Positions 34,056 to 45,691 of a stretch of 64,000 nt of DNA are shown here, in pieces. Made by a program: the position numbers and the translations under genes. Under the pieces are notes generated by a model. The model did not search any database, was not told where the DNA came from, and saw only the letters and a program-made list of their open reading frames with translations. The stretch's first letter is position 1; the number at the start of each line of letters is the position of its first letter. Origin of the DNA: Adineta ricciae (taxonomy: Eukaryota; Rotifera; Eurotatoria; Adinetida; Adinetidae). The stretch is taken from NCBI GenBank assembly GCA_905250025.1, contig CAJNOJ010000402.1, positions 1 to 64,000 of the forward strand, read 5' to 3'.

Positions 34056-34650
34056 CTTCATCACAGCAAATATACAGTGAGAATGAATATTTAATGAGAG
34101 AGACTTGTCATGATCATGTTACCCAGATATTACGTGAGAATATTCCATATTTCATATAACATAAGACGTAAGAAAATTTTTCAATGCATAGATATTATGC
34201 TATTCGATGCAAATCAATACTAGAATCAATGCAATCAAAATGGGAGCAACAATGACAACAATTTTTTTTCCAGATGAAGAATTTGAACGCAATGATGTTA
34301 TACAGCTAGGACATAATGAATGAGATCCTATAAGTATATGAGGGTGAGGGTGTCAGTGAAGAGCAGTGTCTGCATTTTCACCCTCATCGACGTCCTTGTC
34401 TACATACAAACTCTCAAATGTTGACTCAACAATAAAATTTCGTCGAAAAATACTGAATTCAACCATCGTTCTGAAAGAGACAAGAGTACAAGTAAAAAAG
34501 AACATGAATATTTAAGGACGAGCAATCCTTATCTACCATTGCAGAACGTATTTAGTGAATTCTTTTATTGTTCTAACTCATATATCTTTTTCTCTAGTTT
34601 ACATAACAATACTTTTACAAAGTAATAAGAAAGTTATTATCGATTCTTAT

Positions 34651-37600
34651 ATGGCATTCAAAACAACATCGTTACAATTACCGATTCCTGTGTATTCTAA
34701 TGTTCAAACTACTATTCCGATTGAAAATGAAAATAAAGAAAGTACAACTCTTCTTTGGGTATATCCTAACACCGGTTTTCATCAAGACACTGAACAAACA
34801 AGAACATGTCTACGAAAAATTAATGATTTCGTTGTCTTTCATACTGAACTCGAAGTGTGCATTGCATTTATTGAATCGATAAAAGACGAAAAAATACTGT
34901 TGGTTACCTCAGGTTCCAGTGCAACTTCACTTCTACCACGTGTGATACATCTGCGCCAAATCGATTCCATTTTTGTTTTCTGCATCCAAAAGGCTAAATA
35001 TGAATACTTACTCAATGACTTTTCAAAGATTATTGGTATTTATATCAAACTTGATGAATTATGTCGATCTATCAAAGAACAAGTAAATCTTGTCGATAAA
35101 CAAATGGAAGCATTTAGCTATTTTGATTATCATCAAAAATCAACAAAAGATCTAACGAAAGAATCAGGTGCATTTCTTTGGTTTCAATTGTTTAATTATG
35201 CTATTTTACGTTTACCACGAAATGAACAAGCCAAAAAGCAGATGATTACAATATGTCGACAATACTATCGCGGCAATACTGGCGAACTCAAATTGATTGA
35301 TCAGTTCGATCGCGAATATCAACCAACAGAAGCTATTCGATGGTATTCCAAACAATCATTTATCTATAAACTAGTAAATAAAGCATTAAGAAGTGAAAAT
35401 GTTGACCAGTTACATACATTTCGCTTTTATATTGGTGATCTTTCAGAAAGTTTAGCAGTCGAACATAAAAAATGTTCTCCTCAGGCGAAAAGGTACTAAC
35501 TGTCTATCGTGGTGTTCAATTGGCAAGAGAAGAATTTAATAAATTGAAAGATAATTAAGGTCAACTCATTTCAACCAATGGATATTTATCAACGAGTCGA
35601 CGAAAATCACAAGCCATTGAATTTGCATTACAACCTACGAAACGAACAGATATCGTACGTGTTCTTTTTGAAATTGAATGTGATATACAACAATTAGGTG
35701 ATCGTGTCATATTTGCCGATATTGCAAAATATAGTGATTATCCTGATGAACAAGAAGTTTTATTCGATATGAATGCAGCATTTCGAATAAACAGCATTCA
35801 ACGTGAATCACAGTTCTGGTTAGTCAAAATGAATGCATCAAATCGTGGCCAAATGATCGCGAAACATTATATCGAAGAAACAGAAGAGAAAAGTATTGCA
35901 ATTATATTTGGACGATTAATGTGTAATTTAGGGCAATATGATAAATCAATTAGATACTTTGAGCAATTAATGAACGATCCGAATGATGAAGATCTCGCCT
36001 GGATTGAGTTCAATATCGGAAGAGGTTTCGATTTTAAAAATGATTGGAACGTGTCTCGAAAATTCTATGAAAGTGCATATCGACGAATGGTAAAATCAAA
36101 TCCACCACGTTTCAAAGATTCAGCCTATGTGCTTAATAATATCGGTATTAGTCTTCGTTGTCAAGGCAAATACAATGAAGCTCTCGACTATTATCGACGT
36201 GGATTAAAATCACTACAAAAATTTTATCCCTCTGGACACAAAGATATTGCACTAATTCTTAATAATATCGGAGACATTTTCTATTTACAAGGAGAATATT
36301 CTAAAGCTCTCGACTCATATGAGCAAGCACTAAAAATGCACCAAAAGCTGTATCCGACTGGTCATGCGAATATTGCTATTAGTTTGAGCAATATTGGTGA
36401 TATTTTTTGTAACAAAGACAAATATGATGAAGCATTAATCTATTATCAACAAGCGCTCGAAATGCAAAAGAAATATTATCCTTCTGGCCATGTTAAAATT
36501 GCGACGAGTCTTAATCGCATAGGTTCTATTCTTTATCATAAAGGAAAATATGACGAAGCAATCGTATATTTCCAACAAGCATTGAGTATACAAGAGAAAA
36601 CATATTCATCTGGACATATTGACACCACTACTAGTCTCAATAACATCGGTGATGCTCTTCAAAGACAAGGCAAATATGACGAAGCTCTTGTTTACTACCA
36701 GCGAGCGCTTGAAATGCAACAGAAAATATATATTTCTGATCATGTTGACATTGCTTCCAGTTTCAACAATATTGGTAACGTGTTTTATGAAAAAGGTGAA
36801 TATGATGAAGCCCTGAAATACTATCACAAAGCGTTAAACATGCAGCAGAAATGAAATCCGACCGACCATCCTGATATTGCTACTACTCTTAATTTCATTG
36901 GATCAACTCTTCATGAGCAGGGGCAGTACGATGAAGCCCTTGAATATCATAAACGAGCGCTGAAATTGCAAGAAAAGTTTTATTCTTCCGATCATGTAAA
37001 TATAGCTGATAATGTATATCGAGTTGCTCGAACACTTGCGAGCTTAGGAAAGTATGATAAGGCACTAGATTATTATCGACGTGCGCTTAAAATACTAGAA
37101 AAGATTTTTCCATTAGGTCATGTTGACATTGCTCATAATCTAAACGGTGTTGGTACTATTCTCCAAAATCAAGGAAAATACGATGAAGCTCTTCACCGCT
37201 ATAAACGAGCATTGGATATGCAACGGATGATCTACCCTTCCGGTCATGTAGATATGGCGTGGACTCTAAATTCGATTGGTACAGTTTTTAATAGTCAAGG
37301 AAAATATGCTGAAGCATTGGATTATAAACAGCAAGCACTCAAAGTGCGTGAGAAGAATTATCCATTTGGTCACGCCGACACTGCTATTAGCCTTGATGAA
37401 GTCGGTAGTACTCTTCGTTGTCAAAACAAAGATGACGAAGCTCTTGAATACTTCGAACGAGCGCTTAAAATGCGGGAGAATCTTTATGAATCTGATCATG
37501 CTGATATTGCTACCAGCCTGTGCAATATTGCCAATATTTTGTATAGCAAGGGAGAGTACGATGAAGCAGCTGTTTACAATCATCGAGCTCTGCAAATATG

Positions 37601-38309
37601 AGAGAAAGTTTATTCCACTGATCATGTTGCTACTGCTGCCAGCCTAAACGCAATTGCTGAAATCCTCAACAAACAAGGAAAGTCTGATGAAGCACTAGAC
37701 TATGCACAACGTGCCCTAAAAATGCTGCAGAACTGTTTTTCCTCCGATCACTCTGATATTGGTGATTGTCTAGGTATTATTGCTGGTATACTTGATGATC
37801 AAGATAAATACGATGACGCTCTCAAGTATTATCACAAAGCACTTAAAATGAGACAACGAATCTACCCATCTCATCATCCTGATATTGCTAAAACTCTTGC
37901 TCTAATTGCTTGTACGCTTGTAAAACAGGAGCAGTGGGACGAGGCACTTCTGTATTTTCAACGTGCACTGAAAATACAAGAGAAGTTCTATTCATCGGCT
38001 CATGAAGAAATTGCAGCAGCTCTGCAAGGAATTGGTCTTATTTTAAATGCTCAAGAAAAGTATGATAAAGCCCTTGAGCACTATCAGAGATTGGCAAAAA
38101 TATATGAACAACTATATCCTTCTGGAAGTGTTGATGTTGCGGACAATTTCAATACCATTGGAACGATTTATGAACAAAAGCACAAGCCAAAAACAGCACT
38201 AGACTATTATCAGCGTGCATTAACTATGTACGACGAATTTGTACCTGTTGAGCATCCAAGTCGAAAAGAAGTTGAGCAGAATATTCACCGTGTCAGTGAA
38301 AACCAATGA
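34651..38309 (+). pseudogene. ART-TPR gene with 17 TPR units, disrupted
   Basis: A third member of the ART-TPR family, without the intron of the other two. Start taken at MAFKTTSL. Order: N-terminal alpha/beta domain (TTLLWVYPN ... SIFVFCIQK), ART domain (VYRGVQ, GYLSTS, DEQEVL: R, S and ExE all kept), then 17 consecutive 42-residue TPRs of kinesin-light-chain type (typical unit SLNNIGDALQRQGKYDEAL). Disruptions: a -1 frame change around 35480 (between KKCS and GEKV), TAA at 35556-35558 just before GQLIST, TGA at 36852-36854 (MQQK-stop-NPTDHP) and TGA at 37599-37601 (LQI-stop-EKV). Apart from these, all repeat positions are intact across 3.6 kb, implying recent inactivation, stop readthrough, or consensus errors. 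Confidence 0.85.
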
Positions 38310-38614
38310 ATACAATAATCGTCTATGTCAAACTGATTCTTTTCTTAGAATGTGAATTGTTACATCCGTGATCATAAATAAAAATTGAATGTAATGAGAT
38401 TGAGTTAAGAATTTTATATAGACGCATGAAGAGTTCTAATAAGAGCGAAATGTTATTCTCACTTCTAGAAGGATGAGTTTAAAAAACCGAAAAGCGATGT
38501 TTGTCTGTATTTCAGATTGAGTAATGCTTAATATTGTTCACTTGAGTGTGAGTATTCTCCTGTCTGTTTCTCTCACTCACCGTCGAATCAACGATTAAAT
38601 GTTAATGCACAAGT
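38310..38614. other. Intergenic
   Basis: Spacer after the ART-TPR pseudogene. No feature recognised. Confidence 0.5.
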
Positions 38615-38763
38615 TTAATATTGAAAGAGCACGCTAATATCGTTCGAGTCGTAGTTTGCAACGACAATATCTGGCTTGTTGTCACTGTTCAGATCCATTA
38701 TTGAGACTGAGGTTGGCTTCTTGCCAGTTGAGTAAGTAGATTGATTAAAGTACATGCTGGAAC
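38615..38763 (-). pseudogene. Orphan FG-GAP/VCBS-repeat exon
   Basis: The minus strand reads from a CAG acceptor into a 49-codon frame containing TGKKPTSVSIMDLNSDNKPD, followed by IVVANYDSND and a stop. D-x-N-x-D-x-x-P-D-I-V-V-A-N is the calcium-binding signature of VCBS/FG-GAP (integrin-like) beta-propeller repeats. No upstream exons of the propeller are visible nearby, so it is a terminal exon remnant. Confidence 0.7.
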
Positions 38764-40890
38764 CTGTCACAAAAAAAACCTCCTGTTTTCTTATCGACGT
38801 GTAAAAACAGTATCTGTTTATTACAGTTTTTAGAACTTCGAAGGCCTCATTTCATTTGGAATAGAAGTAGTGCACAGAATCAGCTCAATTCGTTCTGAAC
38901 AATTCTCAATATGCAGGAACGATGCCAAGATCGCTTACTTCCCTTCCGTACATCTTTCGGTTGGGTTGTGTTTTACACAAAAAATTGTAATGATTTCATC
39001 TCATCTTCGTTTGCTTTACTCAAAAGTTGTCTCTAGCTAATACACTTGAATCGTCATCCATTAAAATTGTTTACAGATGGAATTTAGAACAAAAGCAATA
39101 CAAGCTATCTAGGACATCACTCACTACTCGTAGTTAGGATGTCCGTTGTTGGTACTGCTGTTGTTGGCGAAACTCTTGTTAACTTTGCTACCGTGGACTC
39201 TATTAATATTTATGTAAAAAAGTACAAAATTTGTGAACATCTAGCTTGGATCGCAAAGTTATTTCAGGTGCATCAGAGCTATCTATTCGTCACTATTATG
39301 TAACTGAGGAAAGTTTTAGAATGAGGTGACAATTTGCAAGCTTTTTGTCCGTTCGAGAAACACTGTACAATTTGCATGGCGCGCACTCTACAATATAGAA
39401 AGGCTAATTCACTTAGTAAAACAAGATTGAAGTCGCTATAGAGACTATCTCTAAATAATCGTTAGGGTGTTCCGCTACAGTCTTTCGATTCCCTTTAACA
39501 ACTTGTAACTACCTGTTTCTGCTTCTGTAGTTGGGTTAGTGCTGCTTATTGCTGATGCAATTCTCTGTTGTGGGGACGTGCACTTGCTGAAAGCATAAGT
39601 CACTCCAGCAGAGACTGGAACAACAGCGACGATTATGTAACAATGGCAACTATCACAGCTGTCTTCATTGTGGCTATTGATCTAAAGGCAAATATATTTG
39701 AAGCCTCGTGAGATATCATTAAACGAAAACATATGTTCACTACTGGCTTCTGTGGATGACTTACCTCATCCGTGATGAACGCTTTAGTAAATTACTTAAG
39801 ATAGTGTCTGAGACCAGACTGAGTCATTCCATTGATGCAGAAGTCAATGCTTTTGTTATTTCCCTCTGTTCCTTACTTTAAACAAGAAAAATGTCATTCA
39901 ACAACAAAAAAACTTGAGAAATGAAGTACATTGAAGCGGTAAGTAGCATGCTGGTATTTCACATGTCACATTTCGTAGATGGAATTTTGTCTTTCCTCCT
40001 TTAAGAAGTATCCACAGTCGTTTTGCTTATGTCAATAAAAACCAAATTAAACCAAAAATGCCTCTATGTATCATAAATTATAGATAGTTAACAACAAAAA
40101 CAAACAATTTGACATGTCCTATGTCATACTACTTCGTCACCCTTTTGACGTTATTGTCTCCTTATTTAGTGAGAATATGCTGCCGTGTATACATCAAAAC
40201 GTACCACCTTGAACAGAATCGATGATACACACAGAAATCGATCAGACAAAATTGTATACTAATCACTCTGTGAATATATAATATGTGTCATGTCTTTGCT
40301 TGTCTCCGTTTCTTCTTTTCAGTCTTCAATGGGATGCTATGTGATTACATATCACCTTTTGTTCATAGCACATGAAATATTTAGGACATGCATCGGAAAC
40401 AAATTAATTCCTCAGTCTAGAAAAAATTAATTTGAATCTCAAAGCGTAGTTACCAATGAACTACACTCATTAGAAGTCCTGGATATCAATTCTTATTAAG
40501 AAACTACACTGTTTAGTCAAACGTTACTTTTTGCACACCGTAATGTAATACTAGTTGTGACTCTCAAAATATAAACATCTTCTCTCATTTATGTCAACAT
40601 CGTGGTCTGTTCATGGCACATTTTCGAGATGTTGAAATCATTTAAAGAGTGTAACTATTTTTCTTCTACTTCTGCATTCACATTCTTTTGTCTTCATTTT
40701 GAAAGATAACATCTTTATTCTCTTTTTCCATCTTGCACTGACACGTGTGTGAAATGTGGAACAAAACTGAGTAAATAGACACATTCGTTAGAAAAATTTA
40801 ACAGAGATAAGAAAAGCAACACGGTATTCTGACAGTTTTTTCTCGTCATTTCGAGTGTTTATAGTCAGAAAGAATTTTTGATTCTGAAGA
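38764..40890. other. Intergenic; start of duplication II and small-gene relic
   Basis: Duplication II begins near 39268. Apart from the small-gene remnant at 39475-39690, no gene is recognised. Confidence 0.5.
39475..39690 (-). pseudogene. Relic of small gene (copy A)
   Basis: Counterpart of the C-terminal exon at 57338. The minus strand reads IATMKTAVIVAIVT and then stops. A short duplication with a frame change precedes AGVTYAFSKCTS...ISSTNPTTEAETGSYKLL. The upstream exons present in copy B are missing here. Non-functional. Confidence 0.6.
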
Positions 40891-40907
40891 ACATTATGAA
40901 CAGAAAA

Positions 40908-41883
40908 ATGAAATCGTTCTTCATCTTGTTAATCACCATCAGTTTCCTTCTTCAAACTGATGCATACGCTAATATGCGATCCAAAAAGAAAACAGCACCA
41001 ATTGGTCCAACATGTACTCAAGGTGGTCACAATCCATTACCTCCATCTGGAGTATGTCCTAAATCAAATACCACGTTTGTTTTTCCAGGTTGATTATATT
41101 CCCAGAACTCTCAATTATTTTTATATTTTGTGTTATATTTAAGGTATGCACGATGTTCCTGCCAGTCAAGCAGCTGTTCACCGTTGGGCGCCATGGTTTA
41201 GTGTCGAGTGGGTATTCTATTATGTTTTCGACCCAGCCAATATTCCACCTTATTTTCCTGTGCCTCAAGGAAATTTCACATTTACGAACGGACGAACGTA
41301 TTTCGATGATACAACTGAGCGAGGTAGATGTATGAGAGAAGTATATGATACACGATGCATTCCGATCTTTTTCACGGATGTTTTATCAACAAACAATAAT
41401 TATTCGTGTGATTTTCTCAATATTGCTTCAACACAAACAGCTTATTTAATCTTGCATGAAGATCGACCTAAAGGCGCGCCAGAATGTTGCATCATTGGTC
41501 AACCATTTCATCCACCATCCAGAAATTTTTCCGATAATTTATATATTAAAAAAGCTTCAACTATTGAAGTAAATTGAATAAAAGAATTGGATTTTTTGTT
41601 ATATGTCTTTCTTCTTTAGGGTATTGATATCGATTGGAATGGTTTAACATTAGAAGATGCTGGCCTATTTCTTTATGGTTTTTATAATAAAACAACAGTC
41701 ATTCCACATGATCCAATTCCTGCTTCACGTCCTTATGTATTTTATATGATGGGTGCACCACAAATAGCAACATGGATGTATCAAAAGTTTGGCGATTGGG
41801 ATCCGATTAGTAAACCAGATCCACGTGTTTGGGAAATTCCTGAATCATGTCGGCAAGCAACTGTGTGTCCAGGATGGGGTTAA
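40908..41883 (+). CDS. Secreted Cys-containing protein, copy A
   Basis: Three exons: 40908-41088, 41144-41568 and 41620-41883 (introns 55 and 51 bp); 289 aa. The N-terminal MKSFFILLITISFLLQTDA is a clear signal peptide. The mature protein has a basic stretch, two early cysteines (CTQGG, GVCPKS), an aromatic-rich core (HRWAPWFSVEWVFYYVFD), a CCIIGQPFHPP motif, N-glycosylation sequons and the C-terminal SCRQATVCPGWG. An in-frame ATG at 40896 is possible; I chose 40908 because the paralog has only that one. The CC...PFHPP...F pattern resembles a class of secreted eukaryotic proteins of unknown function; I do not assign a role. Both copies are intact. Confidence 0.87.
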
Positions 41884-41937
41884 ACTGGCATAAAATTCTT
41901 TTCAAACTATTTTATTCCTTCTTTTGAAATAAGCAAC

Positions 41938-43032
41938 CTAATCGAGCATAATAAACAATCGTGAAAAGATGCGCGAGTGAATGATTGTGGCAACTGAGTA
42001 CTCACCTACCCTTGTTAAAATATGAAAGTTTAAGAATGTTTTCAAAACTTTTTCAAGAATATTTTCATCCGGAAATAAACATTTCAAATTGAGTAAACAA
42101 TGGCTAATCCACATGTAAATATGAGTCAAAGATATATTATCCAAATGAATAGTATATGAACATCGCGGGTTATGTGGTATTTTGACAATCTTCATCTCTG
42201 ATAGTTTTTGCATCAGTCCATTTTTCGATCTGTATTTGTTTGATTAAGTTGCGATTAACTCGATATTCTTTGAAAATGAAAAGATAATATATAAAGATAG
42301 TTATCATGAGTTACAACAATTCAATTGTGATCGAACGCAAATGAATTCGTAAAACTTGGTAAAAAATGGAAAAGATTCTTCCATGATCTCAATTGACACG
42401 AAATATAGAAATCAAAGTGCTTTAATCGTTGCATTAATTGCAGCAATTTCTGTTGAAGTGGAGTGTCATTCATTGATAAGGAAAACCGTTGGAGGGGAAT
42501 ATCAGATGATTCTGCCGATGCTCTATTAGCTTTCCTTAGATAAATTCCAGTTACAATTCGATCCAAACTTTTTAAATTCGGACAATATTGAAGAATAAAA
42601 TTGATTGTTTCAAATTTCCATAATTTTAAGGATGAATTTTGCAAATGAGGTCTTATATCCATTCCGGAAATATCATCCACCGTTTGAAAAGATTTGAATT
42701 TTGTGGATGAAGAGAACAGTGGTGTAAACGCTGTTCCTTCAACGATGTAATCAGCTTGATTATAAATTTCTTCAGCATAAATTTTGCTTTTCATTTGTAA
42801 GGATTGTAAATTATCTATTGTTAGAGTTAATTGAAACAAGGTGTTAAAACAATCTAAATGATTTGTTCGAACATGAATATTACTCATCAAATAATTTATA
42901 ACGAAATATAATCTCATTGTATCGTTTGTTCAACGAGAAAAATGAATAAATCAGATCATTTGAGGATAAATAACTACATATTGTCAGAATTATTTCATTG
43001 GAGAGATGTTCAAAACGTGTTGCTTCAGTCAT
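41938..43032 (-). pseudogene. F-box protein relic, copy A
   Basis: The minus strand starts at ATG 43032 with MTEATRFEHLSNEIILTICS followed by YLSSNDLIYSFFSLNKRY, a canonical F-box (SCF adaptor-binding) motif. That frame stops soon after. The continuation is in another frame (42321-42917, 198 codons, ending NSFAFDHN) with an LRR-like segment CPNLKSLDRIV. A further frame (IFKEYRVNRNLIKQIQIEKW) continues downstream. At least two frame breaks make it a pseudogene unless unusual splicing rescues it. Confidence 0.7.
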
Positions 43033-43262
43033 ATTCACAGTTGTTCTACAGAAAAATTGCGTTTCTTCAGTTAGATTTTTTTATCATAAGAAAATAAATG
43101 GGCATAGAACACAAAGAAAAATGAAGTTGCTCGTTCTATCGCATATCAAAGCGAGTGCAACTAAAACCAGGATGACAGGCATTTGGAGCAAAAATTGACC
43201 CCCGAGTGAATTTCGCTATGTTCAAATATTAGGTGGCCGGAGGTCCATCGCGACTGAATTTA

Positions 43263-44195
43263 TTAACGATTAGTCAATGTCGTACTTAATCCAGTAAGAT
43301 TTCTTCGTCCGGAAAAAAGTTTTCTCAACGAATCTTTCAATGGTTCGGTGAAATAGAATAAAGTCGCAAGAAGTATTGGATACGGTAGTACGACGAACAC
43401 ATGTGAAATTCGATAATGATACAATGGAATATTTGTAAAAAATGATGTAAATATAAATGTTACATATGGGACACCAAAGATCAAAAGCATTGACACTAAT
43501 ATCACAATTTGCTTCACCATCTTTAATTCCCGTTGTGCGCGAAAGAAGACATTCACAGCTGTTGCAACATTGTTTATTGATTTGGCATATAATACTAATC
43601 GAAAATACAGAAATATAATGATCACTACAGGCACATTATATGTGCAAGATGATATCCAGATGACACCAAAATTGAAGCTAAATAAGATTTCGCAATTTTG
43701 ATTGTAAACATTGTAAACAATGTAACCAGTCAGCAATGGAATTAGAGGAAATAATAGACAAAATACGAAGGATATACACATAAGAAACAATTGTGTTCGA
43801 ATCAATTGCCAAAATAAATGAGTCGGATAAACAGCCGTCATGTATCGATGAAATGTTTGTAATGTAAATGAATGTATCATCATAGCACACGATGCAGGAG
43901 TAAAGTAACCTCGAAATAAGCACATCGAATTGTAATATTGTAATTGTTTAAGATCATTTTCTAATAGAAAGATGTACACCCAAGTCATGTTGATACTTGT
44001 AAGAAGTTGTGCAAAACATGTATAAGCAATAAACATCATCTGTAAGGTATGACAGGCTTTGTCGAAAATGATAAGAATTAGAAAAATACAATCGAAAATA
44101 ATAGTGAGAATAAGAGCAAACATTGGTATGATATCTAATGGGATAAACCATGATTCGATAACGACTGGAGTTAAAGTATTATTGAGTTCAGTCAT
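43263..44195 (-). CDS. Rhodopsin-like GPCR, type II, copy A
   Basis: 310 aa, single exon, with a short N-terminus bearing one NNT glycosylation sequon. Seven hydrophobic helices are apparent. TM3 ends in FHRYMTAV, an HRY variant of DRY. The stretch RAQRELKMVKQIVILVSMLL is a typical basic IL3/TM6 junction, and TM6 has FGVPYV. TM7 ends YFTEPLKD where NPxxY would be expected (the E-P-L-K-D form is common in divergent chemoreceptors). Probable plasma-membrane chemosensory receptor, ligand unknown. Its paralog at 61863 has identical length. Confidence 0.87.
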   Translation of the reverse strand: MTELNNTLTPVVIESWFIPLDIIPMFALILTIIFDCIFLILIIFDKACHTLQMMFIAYTCFAQLLTSINMTWVYIFLLENDLKQLQYYNSMCLFRGYFTPASCAMMIHSFTLQTFHRYMTAVYPTHLFWQLIRTQLFLMCISFVFCLLFPLIPLLTGYIVYNVYNQNCEILFSFNFGVIWISSCTYNVPVVIIIFLYFRLVLYAKSINNVATAVNVFFRAQRELKMVKQIVILVSMLLIFGVPYVTFIFTSFFTNIPLYHYRISHVFVVLPYPILLATLFYFTEPLKDSLRKLFSGRRNLTGLSTTLTNR

Positions 44196-45270
44196 TACTA
44201 ATTCTTCTGCCGATATGTTACCATTGAAATTTTGTCTTTCGAATAAAAAGAATGAACTTGAATAACTTCATTAATATTTTAAAAGAAGATTATTCTCCTT
44301 CCTGCGTTAAGACTCTTTTCATGACAGTAAAAGAAAAAGAAAGAAACTATACGACGTCAAAACTATTCTATTCAGCAAACGTAATATCACTGAAAAATAT
44401 GTTGTCTAGGAACTCATCTAGAGGGTGAGTGTGTGAATATGTCTTCGACTGGTATATTCATTCAAATGAGCAGTGCACAGAGGATGACTTAGAGGTACAT
44501 TAAATGAAGTAATTCATGTTGAAGGATCTTTAATTTAAATATTTTGATCGGATTGAAAAAGAATTATTTAGATTGCAAAACAAAACAATGATGAAGATTA
44601 CACGATTTGATGAAAAGAAAAGTAATGAAATCGAAAGAGTTTTTTTTTACCGTTAAAGGCAAAGAACTTTTCTTATCGCCATCGTAAATCTAATTTTTAT
44701 TATTAAGACGAATAGAAAGAGCATTTTATCCCACGAAAGATTTGCATCGTTCTAAGTGGATTTTGACGAAAAGAAAAGTTTTACATCAATTTCCTTTTTC
44801 AGCGTGTGTTGCTGAACAAAATGTCACTATTTTGTAGATTTTCACTTCGTTTTATCGTTGAATTATTTGAGAATTTGCAAAATGAAGCATTTTGGTGACA
44901 TTGAATGTTCGACTAAAAGATTTCCGACAATTTATGATTGTTACATTGAGAAAAGCTTTGGAACTAGTTCAAACTCAAATTGTTGGGTGTAGCGTTCCGA
45001 ACGATACTGGAAAGAAAATGAAGTTATTCCCAAATTTGAAACTGATTTACGTGTTCAAAGCGATCTTCTAAAAACATCCAAAAGGATCTTTTCAAGTGCA
45101 TCTTGTTGAGATTAATTATTAACAAGAAGATCAGCAACCATATTAGCATCGGCAATAAATACGTAATTTACAAATTAAAACAATTCAGTAAGAAAAAAAA
45201 GTATGTTTTTTCTTTCGAAGAAATTAAATTCAAGAAATGGGAAACAAACGCGTGAGTTACATCGCAGAAG
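44196..45270. other. Intergenic (duplication II, copy A)
   Basis: AT-rich with no gene recognised. Alignable to 62796-63600, with roughly 190 bp here (about 45044-45230) missing from copy B. Confidence 0.5.
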
Positions 45271-45278
45271 GATATTGA

Positions 45279-45683
45279 TAGGGATGCACCAAATCCAATT
45301 CCAATCAAATCCAAATCTTAGATTTGACTGGAGTTGAGTGGAGTTGGATTTGGATTTGACCATCAAATCTTGTCAAAGCTTTAGACTTTCTGTACATTCG
45401 ATAAGTTGCAGTGTTGGAATCAGTAAGAGTGAATCGAACGGTAATGTGGATTTGACAATAGGTATTTCACCTTTTTTGAGACGAAAATCGGGAAAGACTT
45501 GTAAAAAATGGCAAGTTTATTTCACTGTGATTCAGTGCTAGTTCGAGTAGAAATACAGTTCAATAAGATCGAAATTTAATTCTGACTAAATATGAGCCAC
45601 ATATCAGTCAAACCTGGTCAAATCCAAACCCAACTCTAGAATTGGATTTGGATTTGAATGGAATTGGATTTCGTGCATCCCTA
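45279..45683. mobile_element. hAT-type MITE, 405 bp
   Basis: The termini TAGGGATGCACCAAATCC and GGATTTCGTGCATCCCTA are inverted repeats followed by long arrays of CCAAATC/GATTTGG motifs. A perfect 8-bp target duplication GATATTGA lies at 45271-45278 and 45684-45691. The paralogous sequence at 63609-63635 reads straight through (CGCAGAAGGATATGAAGATG) without the element, giving an empty-site control. The interior has only short frames. Confidence 0.95.
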
Positions 45684-45691
45684 GATATTGA

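Noticed and set aside
36606-36827. Regular 126-bp periodicity in 36.1-38.2 kb considered as a DNA satellite
   Set aside because: The periodicity is fully explained by 42-residue TPR units.
35556-37601. TGA codons in the third ART-TPR gene as selenocysteine sites
   Set aside because: One of the three stops is TAA, the positions align with ordinary TPR residues (for example Arg), and no SECIS-like hairpin was recognised.
43678-43923. Second open frame inside the type II GPCR (also 62278-62523)
   Set aside because: Overlaps the receptor on the same strand in another frame. Its conservation follows from conservation of the receptor itself.
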